NCBI GenBank assembly: GCA_036489755.1
Contig: DASXFD010000070.1
Location: 310,001-374,000 of the forward strand
Length of the DNA stretch: 64,000 bases
Direction: 5' to 3'
Origin: JABFXX01 sp036489755
GTDB lineage: Bacteria; Myxococcota_A; Polyangia; Haliangiales; Haliangiaceae
Part shown: in pieces, positions 49,865 to 57,902 of the stretch
How positions within the stretch are numbered: the first letter of the stretch is position 1
Layout: the number at the start of each line of letters is the position of its first letter
Program-made: the position numbers and the translations under genes
Notes under the pieces: model-generated
Databases searched by the model: none
The model's input: the letters and a program-made list of their open reading frames with translations, nothing else
What the model was told of the DNA's origin: nothing

Positions 49865-50746
49865 CTACGGCGCGGGGTGAGCCTTCAAGAACTTGTCGAG
49901 CGTCGCGTCGAACGCCGCCGGATCGTCGAGCATCACGAAGTGCTTCGTCTTCGCGATCACGACGATCTCGTGATCGGGGATCGACTTGACCATCGTGCGA
50001 TACATCTGCTGATAGCCGCCGTCGGCGAGCACGAGCAAGAGCGGCGCGTGGATCGCCGCGATCTTGTCGCGCAGGTCGGTCGTGACGAGCTCGTAGATCG
50101 CGTCGCCCATCGTCTGGCGATCCGACTTCGTGATCGCCGCCAGAAACGGCTCGATCTCTTTCGGATCGCTGACCATCGACGTGTACGCGGTGCGCACTTG
50201 ATCGGGGAGCTCGTCGTCGCCGGCCTGTGCCCACGCGTTGCGCAAGACCTGCGCGGTTTCTTGATCGGAGGCATCGGCCGCGAGCGCGGGCCCGGCATCG
50301 ACGACGATCACGCCGCCGATCAGATCGGGCGCCGTCGCCGCCAGCCAGTACGCGATGAAGCCGCCCATGCTGTGGCCGACGATGATCGGTTTGACGAGCT
50401 TGTGTGCGTGGATGTAGCGGACGAGCTCGCGGCGCACCGTCGCGGCGAGCGGCGGCTTGGTCGCCTTGACCCCCGCGAAGCCGGCGAGCGTGAGCACGTG
50501 TGATTCCACCGAGTCGCCGAGGTGGGCGACCGTCTCGTTCCAGATCGAGCCGGGGCAGCCGAGGCCCGGGATGAAGATGACGGGCCGGCCGTCGCCCGAG
50601 ACCCTCGCGACGAACGAGTGCGGCTTGTAGGCGGCGCTGTCGACGAACGGGTCGCCGCTGTCATCGTCGTCGGATGCGACCGCGTGCTTGCCCGGCGACG
50701 CGCCGCACGCGACGACGACGATCAGCAACGGGACGAGCCGGAACAT
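49865..50746 (-). CDS. Alpha/beta-hydrolase lipoprotein
   Basis: A 293-residue protein with signal MFRLVPLLIVVVAC (Cys14) and a Lys/Asp/Ser spacer. The hydrolase fold has VIFIPGLGCPGSIWNE, nucleophile motif IVGHSMGGFIAYW, the acid in LLVLADGGYQ and the catalytic His in AKTKHFVMLDDP. It is exported and anchored, unlike the cytoplasmic hydrolase at 42087. ATG 50746 is preferred over 50830, whose extra residues are Arg-rich and precede the signal peptide. TACTGT lies 7 bases upstream. Confidence 0.88.
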   Translation of the reverse strand: MFRLVPLLIVVVACGASPGKHAVASDDDDSGDPFVDSAAYKPHSFVARVSGDGRPVIFIPGLGCPGSIWNETVAHLGDSVESHVLTLAGFAGVKATKPPLAATVRRELVRYIHAHKLVKPIIVGHSMGGFIAYWLAATAPDLIGGVIVVDAGPALAADASDQETAQVLRNAWAQAGDDELPDQVRTAYTSMVSDPKEIEPFLAAITKSDRQTMGDAIYELVTTDLRDKIAAIHAPLLLVLADGGYQQMYRTMVKSIPDHEIVVIAKTKHFVMLDDPAAFDATLDKFLKAHPAP

Positions 50747-50753
50747 CGGCGTC

Positions 50754-50759
50754 ACAGTA
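50754..50759 (-). promoter_or_regulatory. Probable -10 element of the hydrolase lipoprotein gene
   Basis: TACTGT on the minus strand is 7 bases before ATG 50746. Confidence 0.4.
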
Positions 50760-50783
50760 GCGCAACTTCGCTGCGCGTCCCGT

Positions 50784-50972
50784 CTAACGGATCGGCGTGA
50801 CCCAAATTCCGGCGATCGCGTCGCTGCCAAACACGAAGCTCTCGGCGTCGCGCGCGATCACCGTGCCGGTGGCGCTCGTGGTCGCGTCCTGCAGCGTGAG
50901 CCCGTACGCGAAGCCGGTCTCGAGGGCCGAGTTTTTCGTAGCCTCGAACAGGACGCTGGTCGAGTCGCTCAC
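50784..50972 (-). CDS. Short open frame, possible gene or remnant
   Basis: A 62-residue frame from GTG 50972. The sequence is protein-like: STSVLFEATKNSALETGFAY, then TLQDATTSATGTVIARDA, and FGSDAIAGIWVTPIR, unlike the Arg-rich text of the shadow frames around it. No family was recognised. Neighbouring genes on the same strand lie 37 bases downstream and 44 bases upstream. It could be a small independent protein or the 3' end of a decayed gene, since its frame continues upstream as an Arg/Ala-rich stretch with no protein-like character. Confidence 0.4.
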   Translation of the reverse strand: MSDSTSVLFEATKNSALETGFAYGLTLQDATTSATGTVIARDAESFVFGSDAIAGIWVTPIR

Positions 50973-51016
50973 GGCACGCCAACACGAGCGTCCGCATCGC
51001 CCGGTGGTACGACGAT

Positions 51017-51316
51017 TCACGGGTCGTCGCCGGGCACGAAGCTGTCGACGGAGCTGCCGCGCCGCAGATCGACGACGCCTTCGACCGCGCACGCGGCGAG
51101 CGCTTGCACGACGTGGGCGGCCGAGAACGGATCGGCGACGTCGAGCCGCGCGTGGATGCTCAGCGTCGTGCCGCGCCGCGTGAACCACGGCAGCCAGTCG
51201 TCGAGATCGTCGTCGTCGTGAAGCACGGCGCGCGCGGCTTCGAGCGCGAGCTCGAGCGCGAGCCCGAGCGCACGATAGTCGCGTAGCGATACGATCCGTG
51301 TAGCTCGATCATGCAT
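51017..51316 (-). CDS. Hypothetical protein (99 aa)
   Basis: A protein of 99 residues from ATG 51316. It shows VSLRDYRALGLALELALEAA, an acidic patch VLHDDDDLDDWLPWF, LSIHARLDVADPFSAAHVVQ and a C-terminal VDLRRGSSVDSFVPG. It is mostly helical with two Trp residues; no membrane segment or cysteine motif. It lies 47 bases downstream of the TIGR02996 gene on the same strand and could be the last gene of the sixA operon. No family recognised. Confidence 0.68.
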   Translation of the reverse strand: MHDRATRIVSLRDYRALGLALELALEAARAVLHDDDDLDDWLPWFTRRGTTLSIHARLDVADPFSAAHVVQALAACAVEGVVDLRRGSSVDSFVPGDDP

Positions 51317-51363
51317 TCGATCTACGCGTCGCCGGTGCGCGCGGCTTCGCGGCTCGGTGACGT

Positions 51364-52941
51364 TTAGGTTTCGGTCACGGTCACGCCGGCGAGCGCTTCG
51401 CGAAGCTCGACGCGTGCGGTGTCGGGAATCTGGATGTCCGCGCGGCGCGGCAGCACGAACGCCTCGGTCGCCGTGATCGCGACGGTGAAGTAGCCGCCGG
51501 TTGCGGTCACGCGCCGCAGCGTCGGGCGCGCGCGCACGAGGCCGAGCCACGACGTCAGCGAGCTCGCCGCGTTGTAGAGCACGTGGAGCGTCTCGAGCTG
51601 GCCACCGAATGGCGCCGCGAACAGCCACGCGTAGGCGGCGGCATCGCGCTCGAACATCTCGCCGTCGCGAGTTTCGGTTTGCCGCCACTCGATCGGCGCG
51701 AGCTCGAGCCGGAGCTCGCGCAGCTTTGGCAGACCGGTCGTGCCGGCGAGCGCACGCAACCCGGCACTCGACGGCGTGGCGCCCTTGAGCCCATCGCTCG
51801 CGTTCAGCGGCGTGGCGAGCCCGAGCACCTCGAGGCGCGGGAACGTCGCGGTCGCGAGGCACGCGAGGCCGGAGTCGGGCACGCGGATCACTTCGACGAG
51901 CGAGCGCATCGCCGGTGCGAGCTTCGCGTAGCTCGAGCACGTCATGTGCGTGACGGTCGCCCACTCGGGACGGTCGAAGATCGCGTCGACCTCGACCTTG
52001 CGCGTGACGCCGGCCTCGCAGCGCGCGAGGAAGCCTCGCTCGAACACCGCGGTCGAGACCTTGACCGCGCGCGCGAGCGGACCGAGCAGCGCGCTCTTGT
52101 GCTTGCCGAGGATCGCCTTCGCACGCCGCGCGGCCTCCGGCGAATCGGAGAGCTGCGCGACGATCAGCTCGCCGCGCGGATCGCCCGCGGCCTGCAGCGC
52201 GTCGGCACACACGAGCCGGCGCGCGTCGTCGAACGGATCCGCGAGCACGGCATCGAGGAGCGACGTGCTCTCGGCGACCGGTCGCGGCTTGGCGGCGATC
52301 GGCTCGCTGCGTGCGATCGCGTCGGCGAGCTCGGCGAGGATCGGCGCGAGCTCGGCGGGCAGCGGCGGCACGCCGTCGGGAAACCGCGCGAGCAACACGC
52401 GGCGCGTCCGCTCCGCACGTGCGACCGACGCCGCCATCGCCTTCGACACGTCGAGCTCGGCCTGCGTGCGCGTGCACGCGGCCGTTACTCGATCGATCGC
52501 GCGCGGATCGCCCGCCGCGTCGAGCAGCTTGAACGCGCGCGTGTGGACTTTGATCCACGCCGACGAGGCCGTGTGGATCGCGAGCATGCCGATCAGCGTG
52601 GCCACGACCTGCGGATCGTCGGCGAGGTCCGGCAGCTCGTCGAGACATGCGCCGACGACCGCCGCTTTCGCCGGCTCGGCGCGCTCGGCGAGGCTCGCGA
52701 GCAAGCCGCCGAGCACGAGCGGGTCGCCCTGTCGCGCCGTCGCGATCCACGCGGCCTGCCACGCCTTCGGCGTCTTCGCGGTGTCGGGCCACGAGGTGAT
52801 CCGGCCGGCCCGCTCGAGCAGCGCGGCGAGCTCGTCGCACCGGCACGCGCGCCACGCGTCGCGCAGCGTTGGGTAGAAGCTCGGATCGCGCCCGTCGAGC
52901 TGGGCGCGCGCGTCGCGCAGGCGCTCCGCGAGCTCGGTCAT
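51364..52941 (-). CDS. TIGR02996/LRR-type protein
   Basis: A 525-residue protein starting at ATG 52941, which overlaps the SixA stop as ATGA. The N-terminal 230 residues are helical. The middle holds the TIGR02996 module, SLLDAVLADPFDDARRLVCA, followed by LQAAGDPRGELIVAQL. The C-terminal half has degenerate leucine-rich repeats (LRALAGTTGLPKLRELRLEL). No enzymatic motif. It is a paralogue in architecture of the 32905 protein, but without the SWIM finger. Coupling to a phosphatase suggests a shared regulatory role. Confidence 0.83.
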   Translation of the reverse strand: MTELAERLRDARAQLDGRDPSFYPTLRDAWRACRCDELAALLERAGRITSWPDTAKTPKAWQAAWIATARQGDPLVLGGLLASLAERAEPAKAAVVGACLDELPDLADDPQVVATLIGMLAIHTASSAWIKVHTRAFKLLDAAGDPRAIDRVTAACTRTQAELDVSKAMAASVARAERTRRVLLARFPDGVPPLPAELAPILAELADAIARSEPIAAKPRPVAESTSLLDAVLADPFDDARRLVCADALQAAGDPRGELIVAQLSDSPEAARRAKAILGKHKSALLGPLARAVKVSTAVFERGFLARCEAGVTRKVEVDAIFDRPEWATVTHMTCSSYAKLAPAMRSLVEVIRVPDSGLACLATATFPRLEVLGLATPLNASDGLKGATPSSAGLRALAGTTGLPKLRELRLELAPIEWRQTETRDGEMFERDAAAYAWLFAAPFGGQLETLHVLYNAASSLTSWLGLVRARPTLRRVTATGGYFTVAITATEAFVLPRRADIQIPDTARVELREALAGVTVTET

Positions 52942-53411
52942 CGCTCCATGAAGTACGGCACGATCTGCTCGAGATCGGCGCGCGCGCTGAACGTCGGCTG
53001 CTTGTCTTCGATCGCGAAGCACTGCGCGGTGTAGAACGACGGAAACGACGGCACGCCGAGGAGCAGCGCACCGAGCGACATGATCGACGGCGAATGGCCG
53101 ACGACGATCACGGAGCCGCCGGTCGCGAGCAGGGCGTCCGCGGCGACGCGCGGGTGTGCGGCCGGCTCGAGGGAGCGCAGCGAACGGATCTCGCGCAGGT
53201 AGTCGAGACCTTGCGCGAGCAGCTCGGCGGTCTGCACCGCGCGGGGCAGCGGCGAGCTCATGATCGCGTCGGGCTCGACCGGCAGCGAGCGCAACAGGCG
53301 CGCGAGCACGCGAACCGCCTCGCGGCCGCGCGGCGATAGCCAGCGGTCGCGGTCGCTGCCGGCGTCTTCTTCGGGAACCGCTTCGCCGTGGCGGACGAGA
53401 AAGATGCGCAC
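52938..53411 (-). CDS. sixA: Phosphohistidine phosphatase SixA
   Basis: A 157-residue histidine phosphatase. The catalytic LVRHGEAVP at the N-terminus carries the phosphoacceptor His8 in the RHG motif. LSPRGREAVR and SSPLPRAVQTAELLA are the Arg-containing loops, and VVGHSPSI has the second catalytic His. SixA-type enzymes dephosphorylate phosphohistidine on phosphotransfer proteins. GTG 53411 lies 7 bases after TAAGCT. It is translationally coupled to the TIGR02996 gene. Confidence 0.92.
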   Translation of the reverse strand: MRIFLVRHGEAVPEEDAGSDRDRWLSPRGREAVRVLARLLRSLPVEPDAIMSSPLPRAVQTAELLAQGLDYLREIRSLRSLEPAAHPRVAADALLATGGSVIVVGHSPSIMSLGALLLGVPSFPSFYTAQCFAIEDKQPTFSARADLEQIVPYFMER

Positions 53412-53418
53412 GGCCCAA

Positions 53419-53424
53419 AGCTTA
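53419..53424 (-). promoter_or_regulatory. Probable -10 element of the sixA operon
   Basis: TAAGCT on the minus strand is 7 bases before GTG 53411. Confidence 0.45.
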
Positions 53425-54036
53425 CGCGAGCAACGACGCGATCGCCTCCACGTGCGGTGCGAGAAACTCGGCGCGCTCGATGCGGTGGTGGCGGACGTCG
53501 GCCGTGCCGTCCGCGAAGATGATGCGGACCGCTGCGCCGAGATTACCGAAGAACGTGCGGAGCCACGGCCCGACGTGGTTGCGTCCCGCGTGAGCCTCGA
53601 AATGCCGGCCGGCGGTGACGATGCACGTCACGCGTTTGCCGCCGAGCATGCCGCGCAGGCCCTGGGGCGTGCTCGCGATCGTCACGCCGAAGCGCACGAG
53701 CTGATCGGCCCACAGCTTCATTGTCGCCGGTGGACCCCAGTTATGCATCGGCATGCCGATCACGACGTCGTCGGCCGCGACGAGCTCGGCGACGAGCTCG
53801 GTCGATTGCGCGAGCAGCGCGTGCTGGGCGGGCGAGCGCTCGGCCTCGGGCGCGTAGCTCGCCGCAATCCACACGGCGTCGAGCGGCGGGATCGACGTGG
53901 TCGCGAGATCGCGCGCGACGATCCGGCCCTGCGGGTGCGCACCGCGCCAGCGGCGTGCGTATTCGCGTGTGAGCGCGCGAGAGATCGACGTTTCGCCCAT
54001 CGGGCTGCAATCGACGTGAAGCAGTGTGGTCGCCAT
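53422..54036 (-). CDS. azoR: FMN-dependent NADH-azoreductase (flavodoxin fold)
   Basis: A 204-residue flavodoxin-like quinone/azo reductase. The FMN phosphate loop is CSPMGETSISRAL (residues 9-21), the ring-facing loop is GMPMHNWGPPATMKLW, and VTAGRHF replaces the usual GG-containing loop at the third site. ATG 54036 starts right at strand beta-1; a longer upstream reading lacks protein-like sequence. It reduces quinones or azo compounds with NADH. It is divergent from the OmpA lipoprotein gene and precedes the sixA operon on the same strand (10 bases). Confidence 0.88.
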   Translation of the reverse strand: MATTLLHVDCSPMGETSISRALTREYARRWRGAHPQGRIVARDLATTSIPPLDAVWIAASYAPEAERSPAQHALLAQSTELVAELVAADDVVIGMPMHNWGPPATMKLWADQLVRFGVTIASTPQGLRGMLGGKRVTCIVTAGRHFEAHAGRNHVGPWLRTFFGNLGAAVRIIFADGTADVRHHRIERAEFLAPHVEAIASLLA

Positions 54037-54190
54037 ACCGGTAGTCGAACGGGGGCAGGCCGGATCGACTGCGCCATTTGCGTAAGGCGCCGCACCGTCG
54101 GGCGCCCCGCGAGGTGCTCGCACAGGCCGTCCAAAATCGCGCCTGCTGCCACCAACCGTGATAATGGTTGCAGCACCAACGGAGGATGCC

Positions 54191-54733
54191 ATGAAGACTA
54201 CCTTGCTCGCGCTCGTGCTCGCGGTCGCTGTTGGCGCTTGCCACCACGACGAGCCGAAGACCACGCCCACGCCGCCCGCCGACAAGACGCCCCCGGCAGA
54301 CAACACACAGATGAAGCAGGTGACGACCGATCAGAAGGTCAGTCCGAACCTCGCGCTGTCGAGCGACCTCGTGCAGCTGTGCGGGATCAAGCCGCCGGCG
54401 GAGTCGGCGAACCCGAACTTCGACTACAACAAGGACGAGCTGACGCCCGAGGACCGCACGGTGCTCGACCAGCTCGCGACCTGCCTGACGACCGGCCCGC
54501 TCAAGGGCAAGACCGTGTCGCTCATCGGTCGCGCCGATCCGCGCGGCACCGAGGAGTACAACATGGGGCTCGGCTCGCGCCGCGCGTCGAGCGTGTCGAG
54601 CTACCTCGTGCACCTCGGCGTCAGTCAGCCGCAGCTCGCGGTGACCACGCGCGGCTCGCTCGACGCGACCGGCACCGACGAGGCGGGATGGTCGAAGGAT
54701 CGTCGCGTCGATATCCAGCTCAAGCAGTCGTAA
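54191..54733 (+). CDS. OmpA-family (Pal-like) lipoprotein
   Basis: A 180-residue protein. Signal MKTTLLALVLAVAVGAC (Cys17), a Thr/Pro/Lys spacer, then an OmpA C-terminal domain: NFDYNKDELTPEDRTVLDQL, GRADPRGTEEYNMGLGSRRA with the peptidoglycan-binding Asp/Arg pair, SSYLVHLGV and SKDRRVDIQL. Pal-like proteins tie the outer membrane to peptidoglycan. ATG 54191 is fixed by GGAGG (54181-54185) at 5 bases; an in-frame ATG at 54158 is rejected. Confidence 0.92.
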   Translation: MKTTLLALVLAVAVGACHHDEPKTTPTPPADKTPPADNTQMKQVTTDQKVSPNLALSSDLVQLCGIKPPAESANPNFDYNKDELTPEDRTVLDQLATCLTTGPLKGKTVSLIGRADPRGTEEYNMGLGSRRASSVSSYLVHLGVSQPQLAVTTRGSLDATGTDEAGWSKDRRVDIQLKQS

Positions 54734-54748
54734 CAGCCCGGCCGATGC

Positions 54749-54754
54749 TAGGCT
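54749..54754 (+). promoter_or_regulatory. Probable -10 element of the 54.8-kb operon
   Basis: TAGGCT is 8 bases before ATG 54763. The same hexamer recurs before the TPR gene at 63550. Confidence 0.45.
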
Positions 54755-54762
54755 GAGCGCGC

Positions 54763-56298
54763 ATGGCACTCGAGCACGTCGCGCAGGGGCAGACCCGGTT
54801 CTTCACGCCGGGTGTGGCTCCCGATCCGCGCGGCATCTTGCTCGGTCGCGCGTGCCTGATGACGTTCCCGACGCTCGAGGGCGGCGTGAGCTGGCTGCGG
54901 CTGTATTCGGCCGAGGCCTCGCTCGACGAGCTGCTGTCGGGCCTCGAGATCACGAAGGCGCGGACTGCGCTCGGTAGCCGCGAGATCATCATTCAGATCC
55001 CGGCGGTGTCGTCGTACGCGGCCGATCGCGCGGCGCGACTGGCGCGGCTCGTCGGTGGCGCGATCTACACCGGCACGGCGAAGCACTTCGTGAAGTACCG
55101 CGACGATCGCTCGCCGTTCGGCTACGACGCCGTCGACATCGGCGCGATGCCGGCGCAGACCGACTTCATGGTCCACGGCGACGAGTTCGCGCAGGGCTAC
55201 GTCAGGGAAGGCGACCTGCCGTTCTCGCGCCTGTTGTTCCGGCTCTCGATCCGCAAGATTCCCGGCGGCGAGAACCTCGCGCCGGAAGATCGCGCCGACC
55301 TGTTCCTCGCGGTCGCCCACGGGCTCGCCGACGGCATCATCCGCTATCTGTGGCGCAACCGCGTCGAGGCGCAGGCCGGCCTGATGAACCCGCGCGCGAC
55401 GAGCGCGTTCGACGATCACGCACGCGACCGCGGCTATATGTGGATCCGCGCGCGCAACCTGCCGGAGCGGATCTTGGCGCTGTTCCTCGGCACGCCGGGC
55501 ATCGACGTGTTCCGTCCCGCCGGCGCGAGCGCGGCGGTCGCCGTCGGCTATGCGCATCCGATCGATCTCGCGGCGTGCCAGTCGGTATTTCCGCCCGACA
55601 CGTTTCACGTGTTCTGGCCCGGCGATCGCGTCGACATGCTGCCCGGTCCGCTCGCGCTCAGCGACATCGCCGATCTCACGCGCGTCGATCTCGAGCTCGA
55701 CAAGCCGCGCGATCCGCGCGCGCATACCAGCGCGGCGGTCGAATCGATCGGCGTCGAGCTCCGCATCGCGGCCGCGATGGGCCCGCCGCGTCGCGTGGTC
55801 GCGACGCTGATCCCGCTCGCCCACGCGGCGAGGCTCAAGCGGATCTTGTTCGCGCTGCCGCCGGTCTCGCTGCGCGGCCATCGGATCGCGGCGACCGAGC
55901 GCGGCCTGCTCGTGATCGGCAGCGAGAGCCTCGACGTGATCCCGCTCGGCCAGCTGCTGTGCGAGCTCGCGCCCGGCTTGCTCGTGCCGCTCGGCATGGA
56001 CATCGTGCCGCGCGTGTCGCCGGACGTGCTCGCGCGCGCGCTCGGCCACACGTCGGGCCTCGTGACCGTGTTCACGAGCGACAACCATCCGTTTCAAGTG
56101 CCAGAGGGCCAGTTCGCGACGCTCGAGCGCCGCTCGCTCGCGAAGCTCGAAGTCCCCGCGGCGAACGTCGAAGACTTCAGCGTGCCGCCGTCGCCCGAGA
56201 CCGAGGTCGTCAACGATGCGGTCGGCCGGTTTGCCCTTTGGGGGTTCCCCGACGCGCCGGACCGCAAGTTGTTGCCATCGGGGTCCGAGAACAAGTAG
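54763..56298 (+). CDS. Protein of unknown function (511 aa), first of three linked genes
   Basis: A 511-residue soluble protein, mixed alpha/beta, no signal peptide. Readable stretches: RFFTPGVAPDPRGILLGRAC, YTGTAKHFVKYRDDR, FMWIRARNLPERIL-like (YMWIRARNLPE), YAHPIDLAACQSVFPPD, FWPGDRVDMLPGPLALSD and SDNHPFQVPEGQFATLE. None matches a family I can name with confidence. Position beside the 100-residue and 391-residue genes, and upstream of the MoxR/vWA pair, recalls the extra components of MoxR-vWA ternary systems, but this is inference. Its stop overlaps the next start by one base. Confidence 0.82.
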   Translation: MALEHVAQGQTRFFTPGVAPDPRGILLGRACLMTFPTLEGGVSWLRLYSAEASLDELLSGLEITKARTALGSREIIIQIPAVSSYAADRAARLARLVGGAIYTGTAKHFVKYRDDRSPFGYDAVDIGAMPAQTDFMVHGDEFAQGYVREGDLPFSRLLFRLSIRKIPGGENLAPEDRADLFLAVAHGLADGIIRYLWRNRVEAQAGLMNPRATSAFDDHARDRGYMWIRARNLPERILALFLGTPGIDVFRPAGASAAVAVGYAHPIDLAACQSVFPPDTFHVFWPGDRVDMLPGPLALSDIADLTRVDLELDKPRDPRAHTSAAVESIGVELRIAAAMGPPRRVVATLIPLAHAARLKRILFALPPVSLRGHRIAATERGLLVIGSESLDVIPLGQLLCELAPGLLVPLGMDIVPRVSPDVLARALGHTSGLVTVFTSDNHPFQVPEGQFATLERRSLAKLEVPAANVEDFSVPPSPETEVVNDAVGRFALWGFPDAPDRKLLPSGSENK

Positions 56299-56600
56299 TG
56301 GCGACGAGCTACTCGTTCGTCGGCAGCTATCGCTTCGATTCGCCGTCGGCGATCCAGAAGGCGCTCGGCGAGCTCGCCGAAGTCCTCGAGGACGAGGACA
56401 TACCCGATCCGTTCGATGCCGGCGAGATCGTGATCGACGACACCGAGGTCCGGTTCTCGATCACGGGCCCGCGCCCGTCGCCCTGGTTCGATCATTACGA
56501 CACGATCGTCGAGACGTTCGCCGATCACGCGCTGAGCGGTGAGGTCGCCGTCGTGTGCGAGGGCGAGACCGAGATCTACAAGGCCGGCCCGGTCCGCTGA
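56298..56600 (+). CDS. Small unknown protein (100 aa)
   Basis: A 100-residue protein from GTG 56298, which shares one base with the preceding TAG and so is translationally coupled. It is acidic: SSYRFDSPSAIQKALGEL-like opening (GSYRFDSPSAIQKALGELAE), EDEDIPDPFDAGEIVIDD, RFSITGPRPSPWFDHYDTIV and VAVVCEGETEIYKAG. Probably a compact alpha+beta domain. Not recognised. Coupling to the 511-residue protein suggests they form a complex. Confidence 0.78.
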   Translation: MATSYSFVGSYRFDSPSAIQKALGELAEVLEDEDIPDPFDAGEIVIDDTEVRFSITGPRPSPWFDHYDTIVETFADHALSGEVAVVCEGETEIYKAGPVR

Positions 56601-56660
56601 GTCACTCTACGGCCGCGCCGCGATGGTCGTGGCCGACCGAGTGGTGAATAATCGAGCTGC

Positions 56661-57836
56661 ATGGCCGAGACGCACGTCCGCACGTTTCTCGAGCGCTTCG
56701 TGCGGCCGCTCGTCGCCGGCGGCGAGCTCCACGTCGGCGCGCCGATCCCGCTCGCCGATGTCGAGCGCTGGGCGACCGAGCTCGATGCGGCGACCATCGA
56801 GCTGGTTTCGGTCGACGAGGCGCGCACGAACGTGTTGTCGACGCTCGTCGTGCGGCCGCCGGCCCTCGTGCTCGATGCCGACGAGCTCGCGCTGGCCGCG
56901 GGCCTTCACGACGCATTGTTTCTCGTGCATCCGCGCGCCGAGATCTGGTCGGTCACCGATCGCACGCGGCGCCGCATCGTCGATACCGCGCTCACGCTGG
57001 TCAGCCGTCCGTTGACGCGCGATCGCACGCGCGTGATGGCGCGCCACGCGCTGCTCCACAACATCTTTCATCTGCAGCGCAACGACACGACGGTGTCGTG
57101 GTGGACCGGCCGCGCGCGCTTCTTCGGCCAGACGCCGTCTCGCCGGCTGACCGCGTGGAAAAATCTGCGGCGCGTGCGCGAAGAGGTCGCCGTGGTCGGC
57201 TTCGACGAGCTGCTCGCCGCGCCCGATACCGCGCCGATCGTCGCGACGCTGCTGCGCCGCACGCCGCTCACGCAGCTGCTCGACAACCATCCCGGCGCGC
57301 CGCCGTTGCACTGGGAAGACGCCGTGTTCGTGCTGCGCGATCCCGAGCTCGCGCGCGCGGTCGGTTACGCGCTCGTGCCCGACATGCCCGGCCGCGAGCA
57401 GGTGATAGGTCCAGCTCGGCTCGCCGCCGCGTTCGAGCAGATGCTCGAGCGCGCACCCGACGAGGCCGATCTGCGCGCGGTCGCCGCGTTCCTGGTTCAC
57501 CTGTCGGCGCTGTTCTGTTTAGGCGAGCTGAACCTCCGCGAGCTCGGCGCGAAGTCGCCGCTGATCTCGACCGTGCTCGCATCGGAGACCGCGTCGTCGC
57601 GGCCGCGCGGTCTCGCGACGCTGTTCGCGCTACCCGGCGCGCTCGCGATGGTCGATCCGCGACTTTCGATCCCGCCGGGCATCGAGTCGCATCCCGAGCT
57701 CGCGGGGCGCTGGGGCGTGCATCGCGCACAGACCGCGGAGCTGCTCTCCGACGCGGTGATCGACGCGCTCGCGCAGCGGCTGCGCCGTCACTTGAAGGTG
57801 CCCGCGTCGTCCGCGCGGCCGGCCGAGATCGGGTAG
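56661..57836 (+). CDS. Protein of unknown function (391 aa)
   Basis: A 391-residue, helix-rich soluble protein. Stretches of note: FLERFVRPLVAGGELHVGAP, LFLVHPRAEIWSVTDRTRR, RHALLHNIFHLQRNDTTVSW, LTAWKNLRRVREEVAVVGF, AAFLVHLSALFCLGELNL and LIPPGIESHPELAG-like LSIPPGIESHP. His/Arg-rich segments are notable, but no catalytic motif is assigned. It lies 60 bases after the 100-residue gene on the same strand. The tail Pro/Ser/Ala-rich end precedes a minus-strand terminator. Confidence 0.8.
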   Translation: MAETHVRTFLERFVRPLVAGGELHVGAPIPLADVERWATELDAATIELVSVDEARTNVLSTLVVRPPALVLDADELALAAGLHDALFLVHPRAEIWSVTDRTRRRIVDTALTLVSRPLTRDRTRVMARHALLHNIFHLQRNDTTVSWWTGRARFFGQTPSRRLTAWKNLRRVREEVAVVGFDELLAAPDTAPIVATLLRRTPLTQLLDNHPGAPPLHWEDAVFVLRDPELARAVGYALVPDMPGREQVIGPARLAAAFEQMLERAPDEADLRAVAAFLVHLSALFCLGELNLRELGAKSPLISTVLASETASSRPRGLATLFALPGALAMVDPRLSIPPGIESHPELAGRWGVHRAQTAELLSDAVIDALAQRLRRHLKVPASSARPAEIG

Positions 57837-57852
57837 CCCGGATCGACCGCAC

Positions 57853-57882
57853 AAAAAAACGCCGCCGGTTTCCCGACGGCGT
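57853..57882 (-). terminator. Intrinsic terminator of the repeat lipoprotein gene
   Basis: On the minus strand ACGCCG (57882-57877) pairs with CGGCGT (57864-57859) around a loop containing GGGAAACC, followed by a run of seven T residues (57859-57853). It lies 20 bases after the stop at 57903. Confidence 0.75.
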
Positions 57883-57902
57883 CTCGCTACCGTCGCGGTG
57901 AC

